A DNA stretch of 64,000 nt from an uncultured Acidobacteriaceae bacterium (GCA_903828675.1 CAIKND010000199.1:1-64000), one strand, 5' to 3'; shown: positions 17,349 through 26,446, numbered from the stretch's first letter. Numbers and translations are program-made. Notes: generated by a model from the sequence alone, not told the origin.

Positions 17349-18299
17349 CTACATCACAACCCCCAACCCCGGCAATCGGTCCGGCTCCCTTATGGCCTTG
17401 CGCGGATTGTCGGACAAGAGCCGCAACGCGACCTCGTCAGAGAGTCCCAGCCTCTGCGTCAGATTCCTGAAACTCGCTTCCATCGTAATCGTCGATCCAA
17501 CCAGGTGCGAGCCATCAGGTGACTGCGCAACGCCGTCCTTGTCTATACATAAATTCCAACGCCCCAAGCGATAAGTACCGGGGCCGAGTCCAGCAGCGGA
17601 GATAGCATCTGTAACTACAATCGATCTATCTTTCCCAACGATATCGAGATAACTCTTCAGTGCAAAGAAGGGAATATGCACGCCATCCGCGATAAAGCAG
17701 ATCCATATTTTACCTCGAAGACTTAATACGCGATTCAGAATATTATCGTGACGCGGCAGAAACGCCGGACAGCCGTTCCCGAAATGCGTAAACATGGTAA
17801 CTCCGGCATCGATCGCGGTGGATAACTCCTCCGGGGTAGCGTTTGTGTGCCCGGCAGATACAACGACGTTACTCTCCGCAAGCATCTGTATAACTTCCAT
17901 CTTAGGGTCTTGCTCAGGGGCCAGAGTAACCAGCCTTGTCATGCCATCCGCCGCATCCAGCAATCGCTGCATCACCGACTTATCCGCCGTGATAACTGCA
18001 TCTATGGGATGCGCTCCCCGATAGCCTTCCGCGGGACTAATGAAAGGCCCTTCGATATGGAAGCCACGCAGGATCTGCCGCAGGGAGGGGACCCGATTGC
18101 GCAGTTGAACCAGCCCCTTGAGCCTAGCCTCCATTACCGGCAAAGAATCCGTAATAATGGTTACCAGAATCCCGTCGACGCCCTGGCGGGAAAGCTCCGC
18201 GCACACTTCGTCCACGCGCACCGGGTCTGGATTGTCCCCGTTGAAGTCGACCCCTCCGTAACCGTTCACCTGCAGATCGAAGAATCCCATGGGAGCCAT
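17349..18299 (-). CDS. N-acetylglucosamine-6-phosphate deacetylase-like amidohydrolase
   Basis: A 316-residue amidohydrolase of the NagA type, which removes acetyl from GlcNAc-6-phosphate in amino-sugar recycling. Metal and catalytic residues are in place: Glu in GFHIEGPFI, His in VSAGHTNAT, His in MFTHFGNGC, and the catalytic Asp in VTDAISAAGLGPG; IADGVHI is also conserved. NagA proteins usually have about 380 residues. Here the protein begins directly at the first barrel strand (GFFDLQVNGYGGVDF), so the N-terminal beta-sandwich strands are missing, as in a subgroup of family members. The THFGNGC motif departs from the usual THLYNAM, so the true substrate may differ from GlcNAc-6-phosphate. 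Confidence 0.82.
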   Translation of the reverse strand: MAPMGFFDLQVNGYGGVDFNGDNPDPVRVDEVCAELSRQGVDGILVTIITDSLPVMEARLKGLVQLRNRVPSLRQILRGFHIEGPFISPAEGYRGAHPIDAVITADKSVMQRLLDAADGMTRLVTLAPEQDPKMEVIQMLAESNVVVSAGHTNATPEELSTAIDAGVTMFTHFGNGCPAFLPRHDNILNRVLSLRGKIWICFIADGVHIPFFALKSYLDIVGKDRSIVVTDAISAAGLGPGTYRLGRWNLCIDKDGVAQSPDGSHLVGSTITMEASFRNLTQRLGLSDEVALRLLSDNPRKAIREPDRLPGLGVVM

Positions 18300-18572
18300 T
18301 CACTCCAATTGTGCTTCCGAAACATCCGTCATGCACTGGAACTTTACTCGTTCCGTTCATTGTAGTAACCATATCCGAGCAGAGACTGCTCGCAAGACGT
18401 GCGGATGGGATTCACAGGCAAAATGCCAAACACAGTTTCACAATCTGGCGCGCAGGGCCACACGAGACGATTTTTGTGGGCTTGGCATCCTGGATTGGAG
18501 TAAACTCGTGGCGTTTAGCCGTTCAGATTTCCAGTTCAGTGGATGAAAGAGAGTTCTCGCGGAGGTTCCACG

Positions 18573-20345
18573 ATGGCAACAGAAGGCAGCAATCGCGTGG
18601 GCGATTACGAAGTACTGGCGCTTCTCGGCACAGGCGGCATGGGCCGGGTGTTCAAGGTGCGCAATGTGATCACGAACCGCGAGGAAGCGATGAAGGTGCT
18701 GCTTCCCGATTTCCTCTCACAGCCTGAACTGGCAGACCGTTTTATGGCGGAGATTCGCACCCTGGCCACGCTGGATCATCCCAATATTGCGCAATTGCGC
18801 ACAGCGTTTCAGGTCGAAAACCAGCTTGTAATGGTGATGGAGTACGTGGAAGGCAACACGCTGGATAAACTCGCGGCAGAGAGCAGAATACCGATCGAAC
18901 AGGTGGTGGAATACGCGATGCAGGCGCTTTCGGCGCTAAGTTATGCGCATGGGAAAGGCGTGATCCACCGCGACATCAAGCCGGCGAACATTATGATCAC
19001 CACGCACGGACTGGCGAAGCTGATGGACTTCGGCATCGCGAAGTCCACCATCGACATGCAATTGACGCGCCCAGGAACGACCATGGGGTCGATGTACTAT
19101 ATGTCTCCGGAGCAGGTGCGCGGCGACGGGGTGGATGCCCGCTCGGATATCTACTCGTTTGGCGTGACTCTCTACGAGATGGTGACGGGGAAGAAGCCGT
19201 TCGATTCTGAAACTTCGTTCAGCGTGCTGAATGCGCATGTGAACGAGGCTCCCACGCCTCCGGTGCAGATGAACCCGGAACTTCCGAAGGCGTTGAACGA
19301 CATTGTTCTGTGCGCAATGGCAAAGAATCCGGCGGATCGCTTCCAGTCTGCGGAGGAGTTTCGCAATGCTCTAAAGGCATTGCGCGAGCCCCAAAGGGAG
19401 CAGGTTCCGCAAGCCGCTCCGCCACCGGTTCGAATCCCGGCTCCAGTGCCGGTTTCAATGAACGAAGCTGAGCCTGCACCGCAGGCGACGCAGGCGGGGT
19501 GGCAGCCCGTGTCGCCACCTGGGCAGCGGGTTCAGCCGCCAGTCGCGCATCAGATTCCGCCGCCGGCCCCCTCGTATGCTCCGCCGCCAGCGGCGCATGG
19601 CCATGTACCGATTGCCGCGGCTCCCCCGCCGGCCAGGCCGAACCCCGGCAAGAGTCATCGCGGATTGTGGATCATGGCGGGCGCTTTGACGGCCATTCTC
19701 GCCCTGGTAGCGGTGATTGCCCTGCTACCAAGAGTCTTCGCGGCGTTCTCCACGCAGAAGCCCGCGGCCACGGCGTCTAGTGCGCAGACTGCGGCGCCTT
19801 TACCGGAGGCCAAGGGCACGGAACAGAACACCCCGACAACTGACACACCGCAACCGACATCCACGGGCGGCACGGCAGCAACGGAAGGAACTACGACCAC
19901 ACCGGCCACGACGAGCGAGGCGGCCACGAAGCCGGCCGTGACGCCGAAAGCCGGCGCTGCGCCACGTGCCGTTTACAATCCGCAACGGCAGGGCACGGCT
20001 CCAGGTAGCCCTCCTCCGGTCGCTACGTCCTACGGTTCGGCTCCTTCAACTCCGGCGGTGCCGGCAGGACCGTCCGCGCAGGAGATTCACGAGGCGCACG
20101 ACCGGCTGATGAACCTGGAAGCGCAGGCAGAGGCCGCGTCGAGCAGCGTACAGCAGATTCGCAATCAACAGCAGGCGCAGGGGCTCAACCTGCGGGGTGA
20201 CATTGTGGCTTCGATGAGCAGGATGAATAACTACCTTGGCGCCGCGAAGCGGTCCCTCGGGCAGAACGACCTGACTACAGCGAACGACTACATGGAGAAG
20301 GCTGACAAGGAAATCTCGACGCTGGAGAAGTTCCTGGGTCGATAG
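18573..20345 (+). CDS. Membrane-anchored Ser/Thr protein kinase
   Basis: A 590-residue Hanks-type kinase. The kinase domain (residues 8-275) is complete: GTGGMGRVF loop, EEAMKVL Lys, IHRDIKPANIM catalytic loop, MDFGIAK, and the MSPEQVRG activation-segment end. A Pro- and Ala-rich linker (about 280-365) precedes one transmembrane helix at about 370-395, then a Thr/Pro/Ala-rich extracytoplasmic stretch and a C-terminal coiled-coil-prone helix bundle (SSSVQQIRNQQQAQG region). No PASTA or beta-propeller sensor is present. ATG 18573 with GGAGG nine bases upstream is preferred over ATG 18543. A GC-rich hairpin follows the stop. Targets are unknown. Confidence 0.93.
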   Translation: MATEGSNRVGDYEVLALLGTGGMGRVFKVRNVITNREEAMKVLLPDFLSQPELADRFMAEIRTLATLDHPNIAQLRTAFQVENQLVMVMEYVEGNTLDKLAAESRIPIEQVVEYAMQALSALSYAHGKGVIHRDIKPANIMITTHGLAKLMDFGIAKSTIDMQLTRPGTTMGSMYYMSPEQVRGDGVDARSDIYSFGVTLYEMVTGKKPFDSETSFSVLNAHVNEAPTPPVQMNPELPKALNDIVLCAMAKNPADRFQSAEEFRNALKALREPQREQVPQAAPPPVRIPAPVPVSMNEAEPAPQATQAGWQPVSPPGQRVQPPVAHQIPPPAPSYAPPPAAHGHVPIAAAPPPARPNPGKSHRGLWIMAGALTAILALVAVIALLPRVFAAFSTQKPAATASSAQTAAPLPEAKGTEQNTPTTDTPQPTSTGGTAATEGTTTTPATTSEAATKPAVTPKAGAAPRAVYNPQRQGTAPGSPPPVATSYGSAPSTPAVPAGPSAQEIHEAHDRLMNLEAQAEAASSSVQQIRNQQQAQGLNLRGDIVASMSRMNNYLGAAKRSLGQNDLTTANDYMEKADKEISTLEKFLGR

Positions 20346-20351
20346 GGGACG

Positions 20352-20388
20352 CGCATGGGCGCACCGAGCGATCTGCTGCGCCCATGCG
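20352..20388 (+). terminator. GC-rich hairpin after the kinase gene
   Basis: CGCATGGGCGCA and TGCGCCCATGCG form a perfect 12-bp stem with a 13-base loop starting six bases after the kinase stop. The following bases are not a T run, so an intrinsic terminator is likely but not certain. Confidence 0.6.
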
Positions 20389-20539
20389 TTGATGGCCGCA
20401 TCCTGCGTGAGCGCAAGCACCAGCGACTGAAGGACAGCGGGGACGGCGAATCAACTTTGGCATCCCAGGCAAAATCAGCCCACGACACCCAGGCGCGATA
20501 CCATAGAGCTTGATCACTGCCTTCAGGCAGGAAAACTCA

Positions 20540-20767
20540 ATGGCCCCGAAGAAAAAATCCGCAAACCTCCTCCGCTGCCCCACTTGCGGCATGCTGGTCC
20601 AGCTCAAGGACGAGGACTTCCCATTCTGCAGTGACCGCTGCCGCAAGATCGACCTCGGCAAGTGGGCGATGGGCGTCTACAAAATCAGTTCCCCCATCCT
20701 CGACCCCGATGTTCTTGAAGACCTCGGCGGACTCGGCGGCGGCGGTGGAGACTCCGATGAAAGCTAA
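20540..20767 (+). CDS. yacG: Zinc-binding DNA gyrase inhibitor-like protein
   Basis: A 75-residue YacG homologue, a small zinc finger that binds GyrB in Escherichia coli. The four Cys are present as CPTCG and CSDRCRKID, followed by the LGKW motif characteristic of the family. The C-terminal tail is acidic and Gly-rich. ATG 20540 is chosen because it begins right before the finger; an earlier in-frame codon at 20510 would add ten residues without family support. The end overlaps pgpA by 11 bases, so the two are translated together. Why they are paired is not known. Confidence 0.88.
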   Translation: MAPKKKSANLLRCPTCGMLVQLKDEDFPFCSDRCRKIDLGKWAMGVYKISSPILDPDVLEDLGGLGGGGGDSDES

Positions 20768-21269
20768 GACAGAAACCGCGACCCAGAGCCCAATTCAAAA
20801 CAAGACAAAATGGGCCTTCGCCGTCGCAACCTTCTTCGGAGCCGGCTATGGCAAGCCCGGTCCCGGCACTTGGGGCTCGGTCGCAGCAGTGCTGCTTTGG
20901 GCTGCCTTTGCCTGGTTCGCCCATCCCGCCCCTCAAACGTTGCTGCTGGCTCTCATCGCCGGCATCGCGCTCACCCTGGTCCTCGGAATCCCCGGCTCGA
21001 CCATCGCCGCCCGCGAATCCGGCCGCAAAGACCCGCAATTCGTTGTCATCGATGAAGTCATCGGCCAATGGATCGCCCTGCTCTTCTGCCCATTCGACTG
21101 GCTTCACGCCCTCATCGCCCTCGTCCTCTTCCGCCTCTTCGACATCACCAAGCCTTTCCCTGCCCGCCAGCTTGAAAACCTGCCTGGCGGCTGGGGCATC
21201 GTCTTCGATGACGTAGCCGCGGGCCTGTATGCTTTGGGTGTAGCAACCTTGTTACGACTCTGGTTCTGA
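20757..21269 (+). CDS. pgpA: Phosphatidylglycerophosphatase A
   Basis: A 170-residue membrane enzyme that dephosphorylates phosphatidylglycerol phosphate in phospholipid synthesis. It shows the family motifs GAGYGKPGPGTWGS near the N-terminus, DPQFVVIDEVIGQW in the centre and RLFDITKPFPARQLENLPGG towards the C-terminus, with hydrophobic helices between them. Length fits the family (about 160-170 residues). The ATG lies inside the end of yacG, and the next gene starts one base after its stop, so it is the second gene of a tightly packed operon. Confidence 0.93.
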   Translation: MKAKTETATQSPIQNKTKWAFAVATFFGAGYGKPGPGTWGSVAAVLLWAAFAWFAHPAPQTLLLALIAGIALTLVLGIPGSTIAARESGRKDPQFVVIDEVIGQWIALLFCPFDWLHALIALVLFRLFDITKPFPARQLENLPGGWGIVFDDVAAGLYALGVATLLRLWF

Positions 21270-21270
21270 C

Positions 21271-22332
21271 ATGCCACGTACTCCCGCACAATCCGTTCCC
21301 GCAGCCCTCCCCGCGCCCCGCATCGACGACATCGTGCCCGCCGCGGCCCTGCCCCTGGGCGAAGTCGAACTTATCGGCGAGCACCTGGGCCCCAACAGCT
21401 CGAGTCCTGACAACTCCGGCCTACCCGTCGTTTTGGTTGACGGCCTGCCGGCACGCGTCGCCATGAGCCGCCCGTCGCGCCTTGCCTTCCGCGTCCCCGA
21501 GTTGGCCACCACCGGCCTTGTCGAGGTGCGCAACCCCGCCGTCAGCAACACCGTGCCTCTCCGCATTGCCCGCCAGCTCTCGGACGGCCTCCATCCCGTT
21601 ACCAGCCCTGCCGTCAGCCGCTCCGGCATGATCTACGCCACCATCTCCGGCCCGCGCGGCAAGCAGACTCCGGTCTCCGTGGTGCGCGTCAGCCCCGACG
21701 GCCGCGGCACACCGTTTGTCAACGACATCCTCAACGCCACCGGCCTCGCCTTCAACGCCGACGACGAGCTGTTCGTCACCAGCCGCGCTGAGGGCAACGT
21801 CTACCGCATCGACGCCGGCGGCGAGTCTTCCATCTACGCCGAAGGCATGGGCGTGGCCACCGGAGCGGCCTTTGACGCCGAAGGCAACCTCTTCGTCGGA
21901 GACCGCAGCGGCACCATTTTCAAAATCAACCCGGAGCGCAAAATCTTCGTCCACGCCACCCTGGAACCCTCGGTCGCCGCCTATCATCTGGCAGTAAACG
22001 CCGCCGGGACTCTGTTCGTCACAGCCCCCTCGCTCTCCTCCAACGAAGCCATCTGGGCCATCGAGCCCAACGGCGACACCCGCGCCTGGTACCGCGGCCT
22101 TGGCCGACCCCAGGGACTCGCCCTCTCCAAGGACGGCGATGTCTATCTGGCCGCCTGCCTTCAAGGCCAGCGCGGCCTGGTCCGCGTTACGCCGCAGGGC
22201 AAAGCTACGCTCGTGCTGGCCGGCATCAACCTGGTCGGCGTCGCCTTCTCTCCCCTCGGCACCACCATCCTCACCACCAACGAAGCTGTTTATGATGTGG
22301 ACTTGGGAGTCGAAGGACTGAGTCTCTTTTAG
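21271..22332 (+). CDS. IPT/TIG domain plus NHL-type beta-propeller protein
   Basis: A 353-residue protein. Residues 15-100 look like an IPT/TIG immunoglobulin-like domain (LGEVELIGEHLGP, then RLAFRVPELATTGLVEVRNP), and residues 105-350 form a six-bladed propeller of the NHL/SMP-30 kind with repeats such as NATGLAFNADDELFVTSRAEGNVYRI and VATGAAFDAEGNLFVGDRSG. No signal peptide is seen, which is unusual for this architecture. It starts one base after the pgpA stop and is followed 53 bases later by cinA. No enzymatic residues can be assigned with certainty; it may be a lactonase-like or binding protein. Confidence 0.75.
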   Translation: MPRTPAQSVPAALPAPRIDDIVPAAALPLGEVELIGEHLGPNSSSPDNSGLPVVLVDGLPARVAMSRPSRLAFRVPELATTGLVEVRNPAVSNTVPLRIARQLSDGLHPVTSPAVSRSGMIYATISGPRGKQTPVSVVRVSPDGRGTPFVNDILNATGLAFNADDELFVTSRAEGNVYRIDAGGESSIYAEGMGVATGAAFDAEGNLFVGDRSGTIFKINPERKIFVHATLEPSVAAYHLAVNAAGTLFVTAPSLSSNEAIWAIEPNGDTRAWYRGLGRPQGLALSKDGDVYLAACLQGQRGLVRVTPQGKATLVLAGINLVGVAFSPLGTTILTTNEAVYDVDLGVEGLSLF

Positions 22333-22385
22333 GTGTTTCTAACTGATCACCGATCTCTGACAACTGGTCTCTGAGCTTTGCCCTT

Positions 22386-23639
22386 ATGAAATCCGAAATA
22401 ATCGCCGTCGGCTCCGAGATGCTGACACCCTACCGCCAGGACACCAACTCCCTTTATCTCACTGAGAAGTTCAACGGGATTGGCGTAACCGTCGCCTTCA
22501 AGACCATCGTCGGCGACCGCCTCAAGGATCTGGTCAGCGCCATCCGCATCGCCCTTGGCCGCACCGACATTCTCGCCATCATGGGCGGCCTCGGCCCCAC
22601 CGAAGACGACCTGACGCGCGAAGCCGTTGCTGAAGCGCTCGCGCTCACGCTCCGCCGCGACGCCACCCAGGTTGCCGCTCTCCATGTTCGGGCTGCTACC
22701 TGGCACATCGCCATGCCGCCCAATAACCTCAAGCAGGCCGACGTGCTTGAGGGCGCCACCGTGCTGCCCAATCCCAACGGCAGCGCCCCCGGCCAGTGGC
22801 TCGACACTACCTTCAACGGCTATCGAAAGCTGATCCTTCTCATGCCCGGCCCGCCCAACGAGTGCAAGCCACTTTTCGACGCCGAGTGTCTGCCCCGCCT
22901 GCGTGCCGTCATTCCGGTGCGGTACATCGCCAAGCGCACCCTGCGCGCCGCCATGATTCCCGAGTCGCAGGCCGACAAGCTGCTGGCTCCCATCTACACC
23001 ACGTATCCCGATGTTGAAACCACCATCCTGGCCCACGCCGGAGACATCCAGCTCACCCTGCTCTGCTCCAAGGCAGACGCGGCCAGCACCCATGCCCGCG
23101 TGGACGAGCTCGCCTCCCGCCTTGAAGAGGCTCTTGAGGACTGGCTCTACTCCTCGGGCGGCGAGTCGTCCGACTCACTGGAGCAGATCGTCCTCTACTA
23201 TCTGGGTCTTCGCCAGGCCACTCTCGCGGCGGCTGAAAGCTGCACCGGCGGCATGATCTCCCAGCGCATCACCTCTGTGCCCGGCGCATCCCGCTCCTTC
23301 CTTGGGGGGGCCATCGTCTACGCCGACCCGCTCAAAGCCGCCTTCGCCGGAGTCCCCGCCGAACTGATCGCCACCCATGGCGCCGTATCAGCAGAAGTGG
23401 CCCTGGCCCTGGCTACCGGCATCCGCCTCCGCACCGGGGCCACTTTGGGCCTTGGCATCACCGGCATCGCCGGCCCCACCGGCGGCACCGAAACCAAAGC
23501 CGTTGGCCTGGTCTACATCGCCCTCTCCGATCCGCAAAAGACCGAAGTCATGAACCGCACCTTCCGCGGCGACCGCAACCGGGTAAGAGAATGGGCCACC
23601 CAGCAGGCGCTGGACCTGATTCGCAGAAGGCTGATGTAG
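22386..23639 (+). CDS. cinA: CinA-family nicotinamide mononucleotide deamidase / damage-inducible protein
   Basis: A 417-residue two-domain CinA. The N-terminal COG1058 domain (1-170) carries GSEMLTPYRQDTNS and GGLGPTEDDLTREAVAE, the latter the molybdopterin-binding-like ADP-ribose pyrophosphatase loop. The C-terminal domain (about 255-417) is the PncC deamidase with AAAESCTGGMISQRIT, GGAIVYAD and GLGITGIAGPTGGT, the Ser-containing active loop. It salvages pyridine nucleotides by deamidating NMN. Last gene of the yacG-pgpA-NHL-cinA group. No recA gene follows, unlike in many Firmicutes. Confidence 0.93.
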   Translation: MKSEIIAVGSEMLTPYRQDTNSLYLTEKFNGIGVTVAFKTIVGDRLKDLVSAIRIALGRTDILAIMGGLGPTEDDLTREAVAEALALTLRRDATQVAALHVRAATWHIAMPPNNLKQADVLEGATVLPNPNGSAPGQWLDTTFNGYRKLILLMPGPPNECKPLFDAECLPRLRAVIPVRYIAKRTLRAAMIPESQADKLLAPIYTTYPDVETTILAHAGDIQLTLLCSKADAASTHARVDELASRLEEALEDWLYSSGGESSDSLEQIVLYYLGLRQATLAAAESCTGGMISQRITSVPGASRSFLGGAIVYADPLKAAFAGVPAELIATHGAVSAEVALALATGIRLRTGATLGLGITGIAGPTGGTETKAVGLVYIALSDPQKTEVMNRTFRGDRNRVREWATQQALDLIRRRLM

Positions 23640-23873
23640 GAAGCGCGCACGTCTATAAGCCCCGCCATTCGCTTGTACCATCCAGTCAAGCACCCCTATC
23701 TCGTGGTTGGTCAGCCCGTGAAGCAAAAGTAACCGAAATGCAACGAAGGGCAAAACCAAGGGATACTCCCGAGGCCGTCAAACTTCTGGAGTCATCGCGG
23801 CGGAGTTGGGGGATTACCCATTTGATTTAGTCTCCGGTTTGTCCGTTCTTCATTCGATATCAGTCCGCAATAC

Positions 23874-23925
23874 TTGACAATTGGCACAATAATGTACAAA
23901 TAATACAAATTGTACGAAAATGTAC
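23874..23925 (+). promoter_or_regulatory. Promoter with clustered TGTAC motifs upstream of the satD-like gene
   Basis: TTGACA at 23874-23879 is a full -35 match; an AT-rich AAATAAT follows 18 bases later as a -10 candidate. TGTAC occurs at 23893, 23911 and 23921, and again at 24592 just before the next gene. The downstream protein ends in a helix-turn-helix, so these are reasonable operator candidates for autoregulation. Confidence 0.5.
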
Positions 23926-23935
23926 ACAATCAGGA

Positions 23936-24589
23936 GTGTTGCATATCATCAACCAGAAATGCTACTCGGTCATCACAGCGGACGTCGTAGGCTCTCGCAA
24001 GATCGAATCGTTCCGCCCCAAACGAGACCGGAAACTCGAAGAAGTCTCTCGACTCCACTTGAAACAGAAGTTGATCCTCTCGCCATACGCGGTAACGGCT
24101 TGGGATGAGTTCCAGGCAATTTTGAGTAAACCGGCACATACCCCGCGCGTGATATTGGATTTGCGTCGCCTTTTCTACCCCTTCCAACTTTGGATCGCGG
24201 TTGGGATCGGCACCGTCAGCGAAGCGCATCGAAAGCCGGTCAATCGTTATGCTGGAGGTGAGGCTTTCGAACGGGCCCGGGAAGCAGCCGATCGATTGAA
24301 ATCCGGATCGACAAAGTATCGCCTTCTCACGGGATTTGAATCCGGAAACGAAATATTCGACACGATTGCAAATACAATCTACCGCCTTCAGGACGCCCTC
24401 CTTGAAGGAACGACCGAAAAGCAATGGGCGGCGATCAATATGCAACTTGAGACCGGCCGCCAAGACCTGACTGCCAAGCGACTAACGCTGGACATTTCGA
24501 CCGTATCGCGAAATCTCAAGCGGGGCTATTATTGGCACTTGGTTGAAACTGTCGACGCGATGGAGCGCATTGTGAAGACATACTTCTGA
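23936..24589 (+). CDS. SatD-like protein with C-terminal helix-turn-helix
   Basis: A 217-residue protein that fits the SatD family. The N-terminal two thirds show YSVITADVVGSRK, then AWDEFQAIL and LWIAVGIGTVSE, followed by GGEAFERAREAADRLK. This order (Asp after a first strand, a DEF-Q hairpin, a GIG strand) is the pattern of SatD proteins and recalls palm-fold nucleotide cyclases; that structural link is my inference. The last 50 residues (LTAKRLTLDISTVSRNLKRGYYWHL) are a DNA-binding helix-turn-helix. The start is GTG 23936 or TTG 23939, with AGGAG very close. Base composition is poorer in GC than flanking genes, which suggests transfer. It forms a pair with the DUF3307 gene downstream. Confidence 0.7.
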   Translation: MLHIINQKCYSVITADVVGSRKIESFRPKRDRKLEEVSRLHLKQKLILSPYAVTAWDEFQAILSKPAHTPRVILDLRRLFYPFQLWIAVGIGTVSEAHRKPVNRYAGGEAFERAREAADRLKSGSTKYRLLTGFESGNEIFDTIANTIYRLQDALLEGTTEKQWAAINMQLETGRQDLTAKRLTLDISTVSRNLKRGYYWHLVETVDAMERIVKTYF

Positions 24590-24618
24590 CATGTACACTT
24601 CAATACAAATCAAGAAAT

Positions 24619-25404
24619 ATGGACATTTTCATGCAACCGATGCCGATAACATTCATGGCTTTGCTCTTGGCATACCTGCTCGGGGACTTCCCCTTGCAGC
24701 CAGGATGGATTATCAGAAACAAAGGCAAGAACCTTTGGCCACTCATTTGCCATGGCATTACACACTACATACTCGCATGGACCTGCCTGCTCATCTTCGC
24801 TCAAATTCCCTATCTATCAATCTACGGCCAGACGACCATAATAGGTTACTTATTCGTTCATCTGATGGCCGGCCGGATCAAACAAATGTTGATTGCACGA
24901 AAGGTCTTGCCTGATAACTGGATGACATTCTTGTTCGACCAATCGCTTCAAGTGATCGTCTTGGCGGCAGCGGCCGTCATTTTGACCGGAAGCAGTGTTA
25001 CCGAACTCATTCATATTACCCAGCTATCCATGACTACAAAAACACATCTATTGGAGGCTGGGATCATCTATGTCGCTGTCATATTTGGCGGAGGATATTT
25101 GATACGTTATCTTACCAGGAGCTTGGCAAAGGCCACAGTAGCCGAAGGCCCGGCACAATTGCAGAATGCGGGACTTTATGTAGGATGGATCGAGAGGTTC
25201 CTGATAATTACAGCTATTGCGATACAATCTCCAGCCTTGGTCGGCCTTATCTTGACCGGCAAATCCATTGCTCGTTTTCCTGAATTCAAGGAAGCACGAT
25301 TTGCCGAATATTTCCTCATAGGGACACTCCTGAGCATCTCATTGTCGGTAGTCGGTGGAATTGTCTTATTACAACTGCTGTACGGGGCGGTATCACTAAA
25401 ATGA
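24619..25404 (+). CDS. DUF3307 multi-pass membrane protein
   Basis: A 261-residue membrane protein. The N-terminus carries the DUF3307 signature LLLAYLLGDFPLQPGWIIRNK and a conserved His pair region ICHGITHYILAW; about seven hydrophobic segments follow, with polar loops at about 95-105 and 168-190. Function is unknown. It starts 29 bases after the satD-like stop, and a TGTAC motif lies in between. In my knowledge of these families, SatD and DUF3307 genes are often neighbours in distant bacteria, which implies that they work together. GC content is about one half, clearly below the surrounding genes. Confidence 0.75.
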   Translation: MDIFMQPMPITFMALLLAYLLGDFPLQPGWIIRNKGKNLWPLICHGITHYILAWTCLLIFAQIPYLSIYGQTTIIGYLFVHLMAGRIKQMLIARKVLPDNWMTFLFDQSLQVIVLAAAAVILTGSSVTELIHITQLSMTTKTHLLEAGIIYVAVIFGGGYLIRYLTRSLAKATVAEGPAQLQNAGLYVGWIERFLIITAIAIQSPALVGLILTGKSIARFPEFKEARFAEYFLIGTLLSISLSVVGGIVLLQLLYGAVSLK

Positions 25405-25483
25405 CAAATCCACTGGTCAAATCAGATCGTCCTAGCCAAAACCCCTGAATTACACTGCAAAGAATCAGGAGGTTTTTCCCCTA

Positions 25484-26446
25484 ATGCCCCTTCCGCAGGA
25501 CGAACGAATCGTCTCCCTCGCCAACGATCTGGTGGAACAATTTCACACGATGTTCGGCGCTCATCCCGGCTATCGCCCGGCCCACGCAAAGGGCCTGATG
25601 CTGATAGGCGTCTTCAAGCCGGCAAGTGGAGCCCAGGCGCTTACACGGGCTCCGCATATTGCCCGCCCGTCCACGCCCATCACCGTCCGCTTCTCCAACT
25701 CCACCGGACTCCCGGCGATACCCGACAGCTCCCCCGATGCCAATCCGCGCGGCTTTGCCATTCGATTCAACCTGGCGGAGCATGTGCACACCGACATCGT
25801 CTCCCACTCGACCGACGGATTCCCTACGCATACCGGCGCGGAATTCCTTGAATTCCTGTATGCGGCCGCAGCCAGCGGACCCGAAGTTCCCTCGCCCAAG
25901 CCTATCGAGAAGTTTCTCGCCTCGCATCCCGCGGCTTTGGCCTTTGTGCAAACGCCCAAGCCCTTCCCGTCGAGCCTGGCGCGCCAGACCTATTACGGCG
26001 TTACTGCCTACGCCTTCACAAACGCAGCCGGGCAAACCAGGTTTGGGCGCTACCGGGTTGTCCCCGAGCTGGGGAACGACTACCTGACTCCAGAAACTGT
26101 CTCCGGGATCTCCGCCAACTACCACTTCGACGAGATCGCCGCGCGCGTCGCCAAAGAGCCGGTTCGCTTCAAGATCCTGGTGCAGATTGCCACCCATGCC
26201 GACACCACGGACGACGCGACGATTCACTGGCCCGAGAGTCGCGAGCTGTTCGAACTGGGCACGATCGAGTTGGCCCAGGCCGTGCCGGACACCCTCGCCC
26301 AGCAGCAACACATCATCTTCGACCCCATTCCGCGCGTGGACGGCATTGAGGCCTCGGCGGACCCGCTCCTGGAGCTGCGCGCAGCCGTCTACCTGATCAG
26401 CGGCAAACAGCGCCGCGCCGCCAAAGCGGAAGACCCTGGGCACTAA
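25484..26446 (+). CDS. Catalase-related heme peroxidase
   Basis: A 320-residue SrpA-type catalase-related peroxidase, shorter than true catalases (480 or more). It retains the distal His in PAHAKGLMLIGVF, the heme-pocket RFSNSTG and NPRGFAIRF segments (Asn), and near the C-terminus the proximal LRAAVYLISGKQRR with the Tyr heme ligand. No signal peptide is seen, so it is cytoplasmic. An AGGAGG lies 11 bases before the ATG and TACACT upstream may be its -10 element. It likely reduces peroxides with an organic donor. A perfect 16-bp hairpin starts directly at the stop codon. Confidence 0.9.
   Translation: MPLPQDERIVSLANDLVEQFHTMFGAHPGYRPAHAKGLMLIGVFKPASGAQALTRAPHIARPSTPITVRFSNSTGLPAIPDSSPDANPRGFAIRFNLAEHVHTDIVSHSTDGFPTHTGAEFLEFLYAAAASGPEVPSPKPIEKFLASHPAALAFVQTPKPFPSSLARQTYYGVTAYAFTNAAGQTRFGRYRVVPELGNDYLTPETVSGISANYHFDEIAARVAKEPVRFKILVQIATHADTTDDATIHWPESRELFELGTIELAQAVPDTLAQQQHIIFDPIPRVDGIEASADPLLELRAAVYLISGKQRRAAKAEDPGH

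Noticed and set aside
19420-19445. tRNA-like T-arm sequence (GGTTCGAATCC)
   Set aside because: It lies inside the kinase linker coding region and no acceptor, D or anticodon arm can be folded around it.
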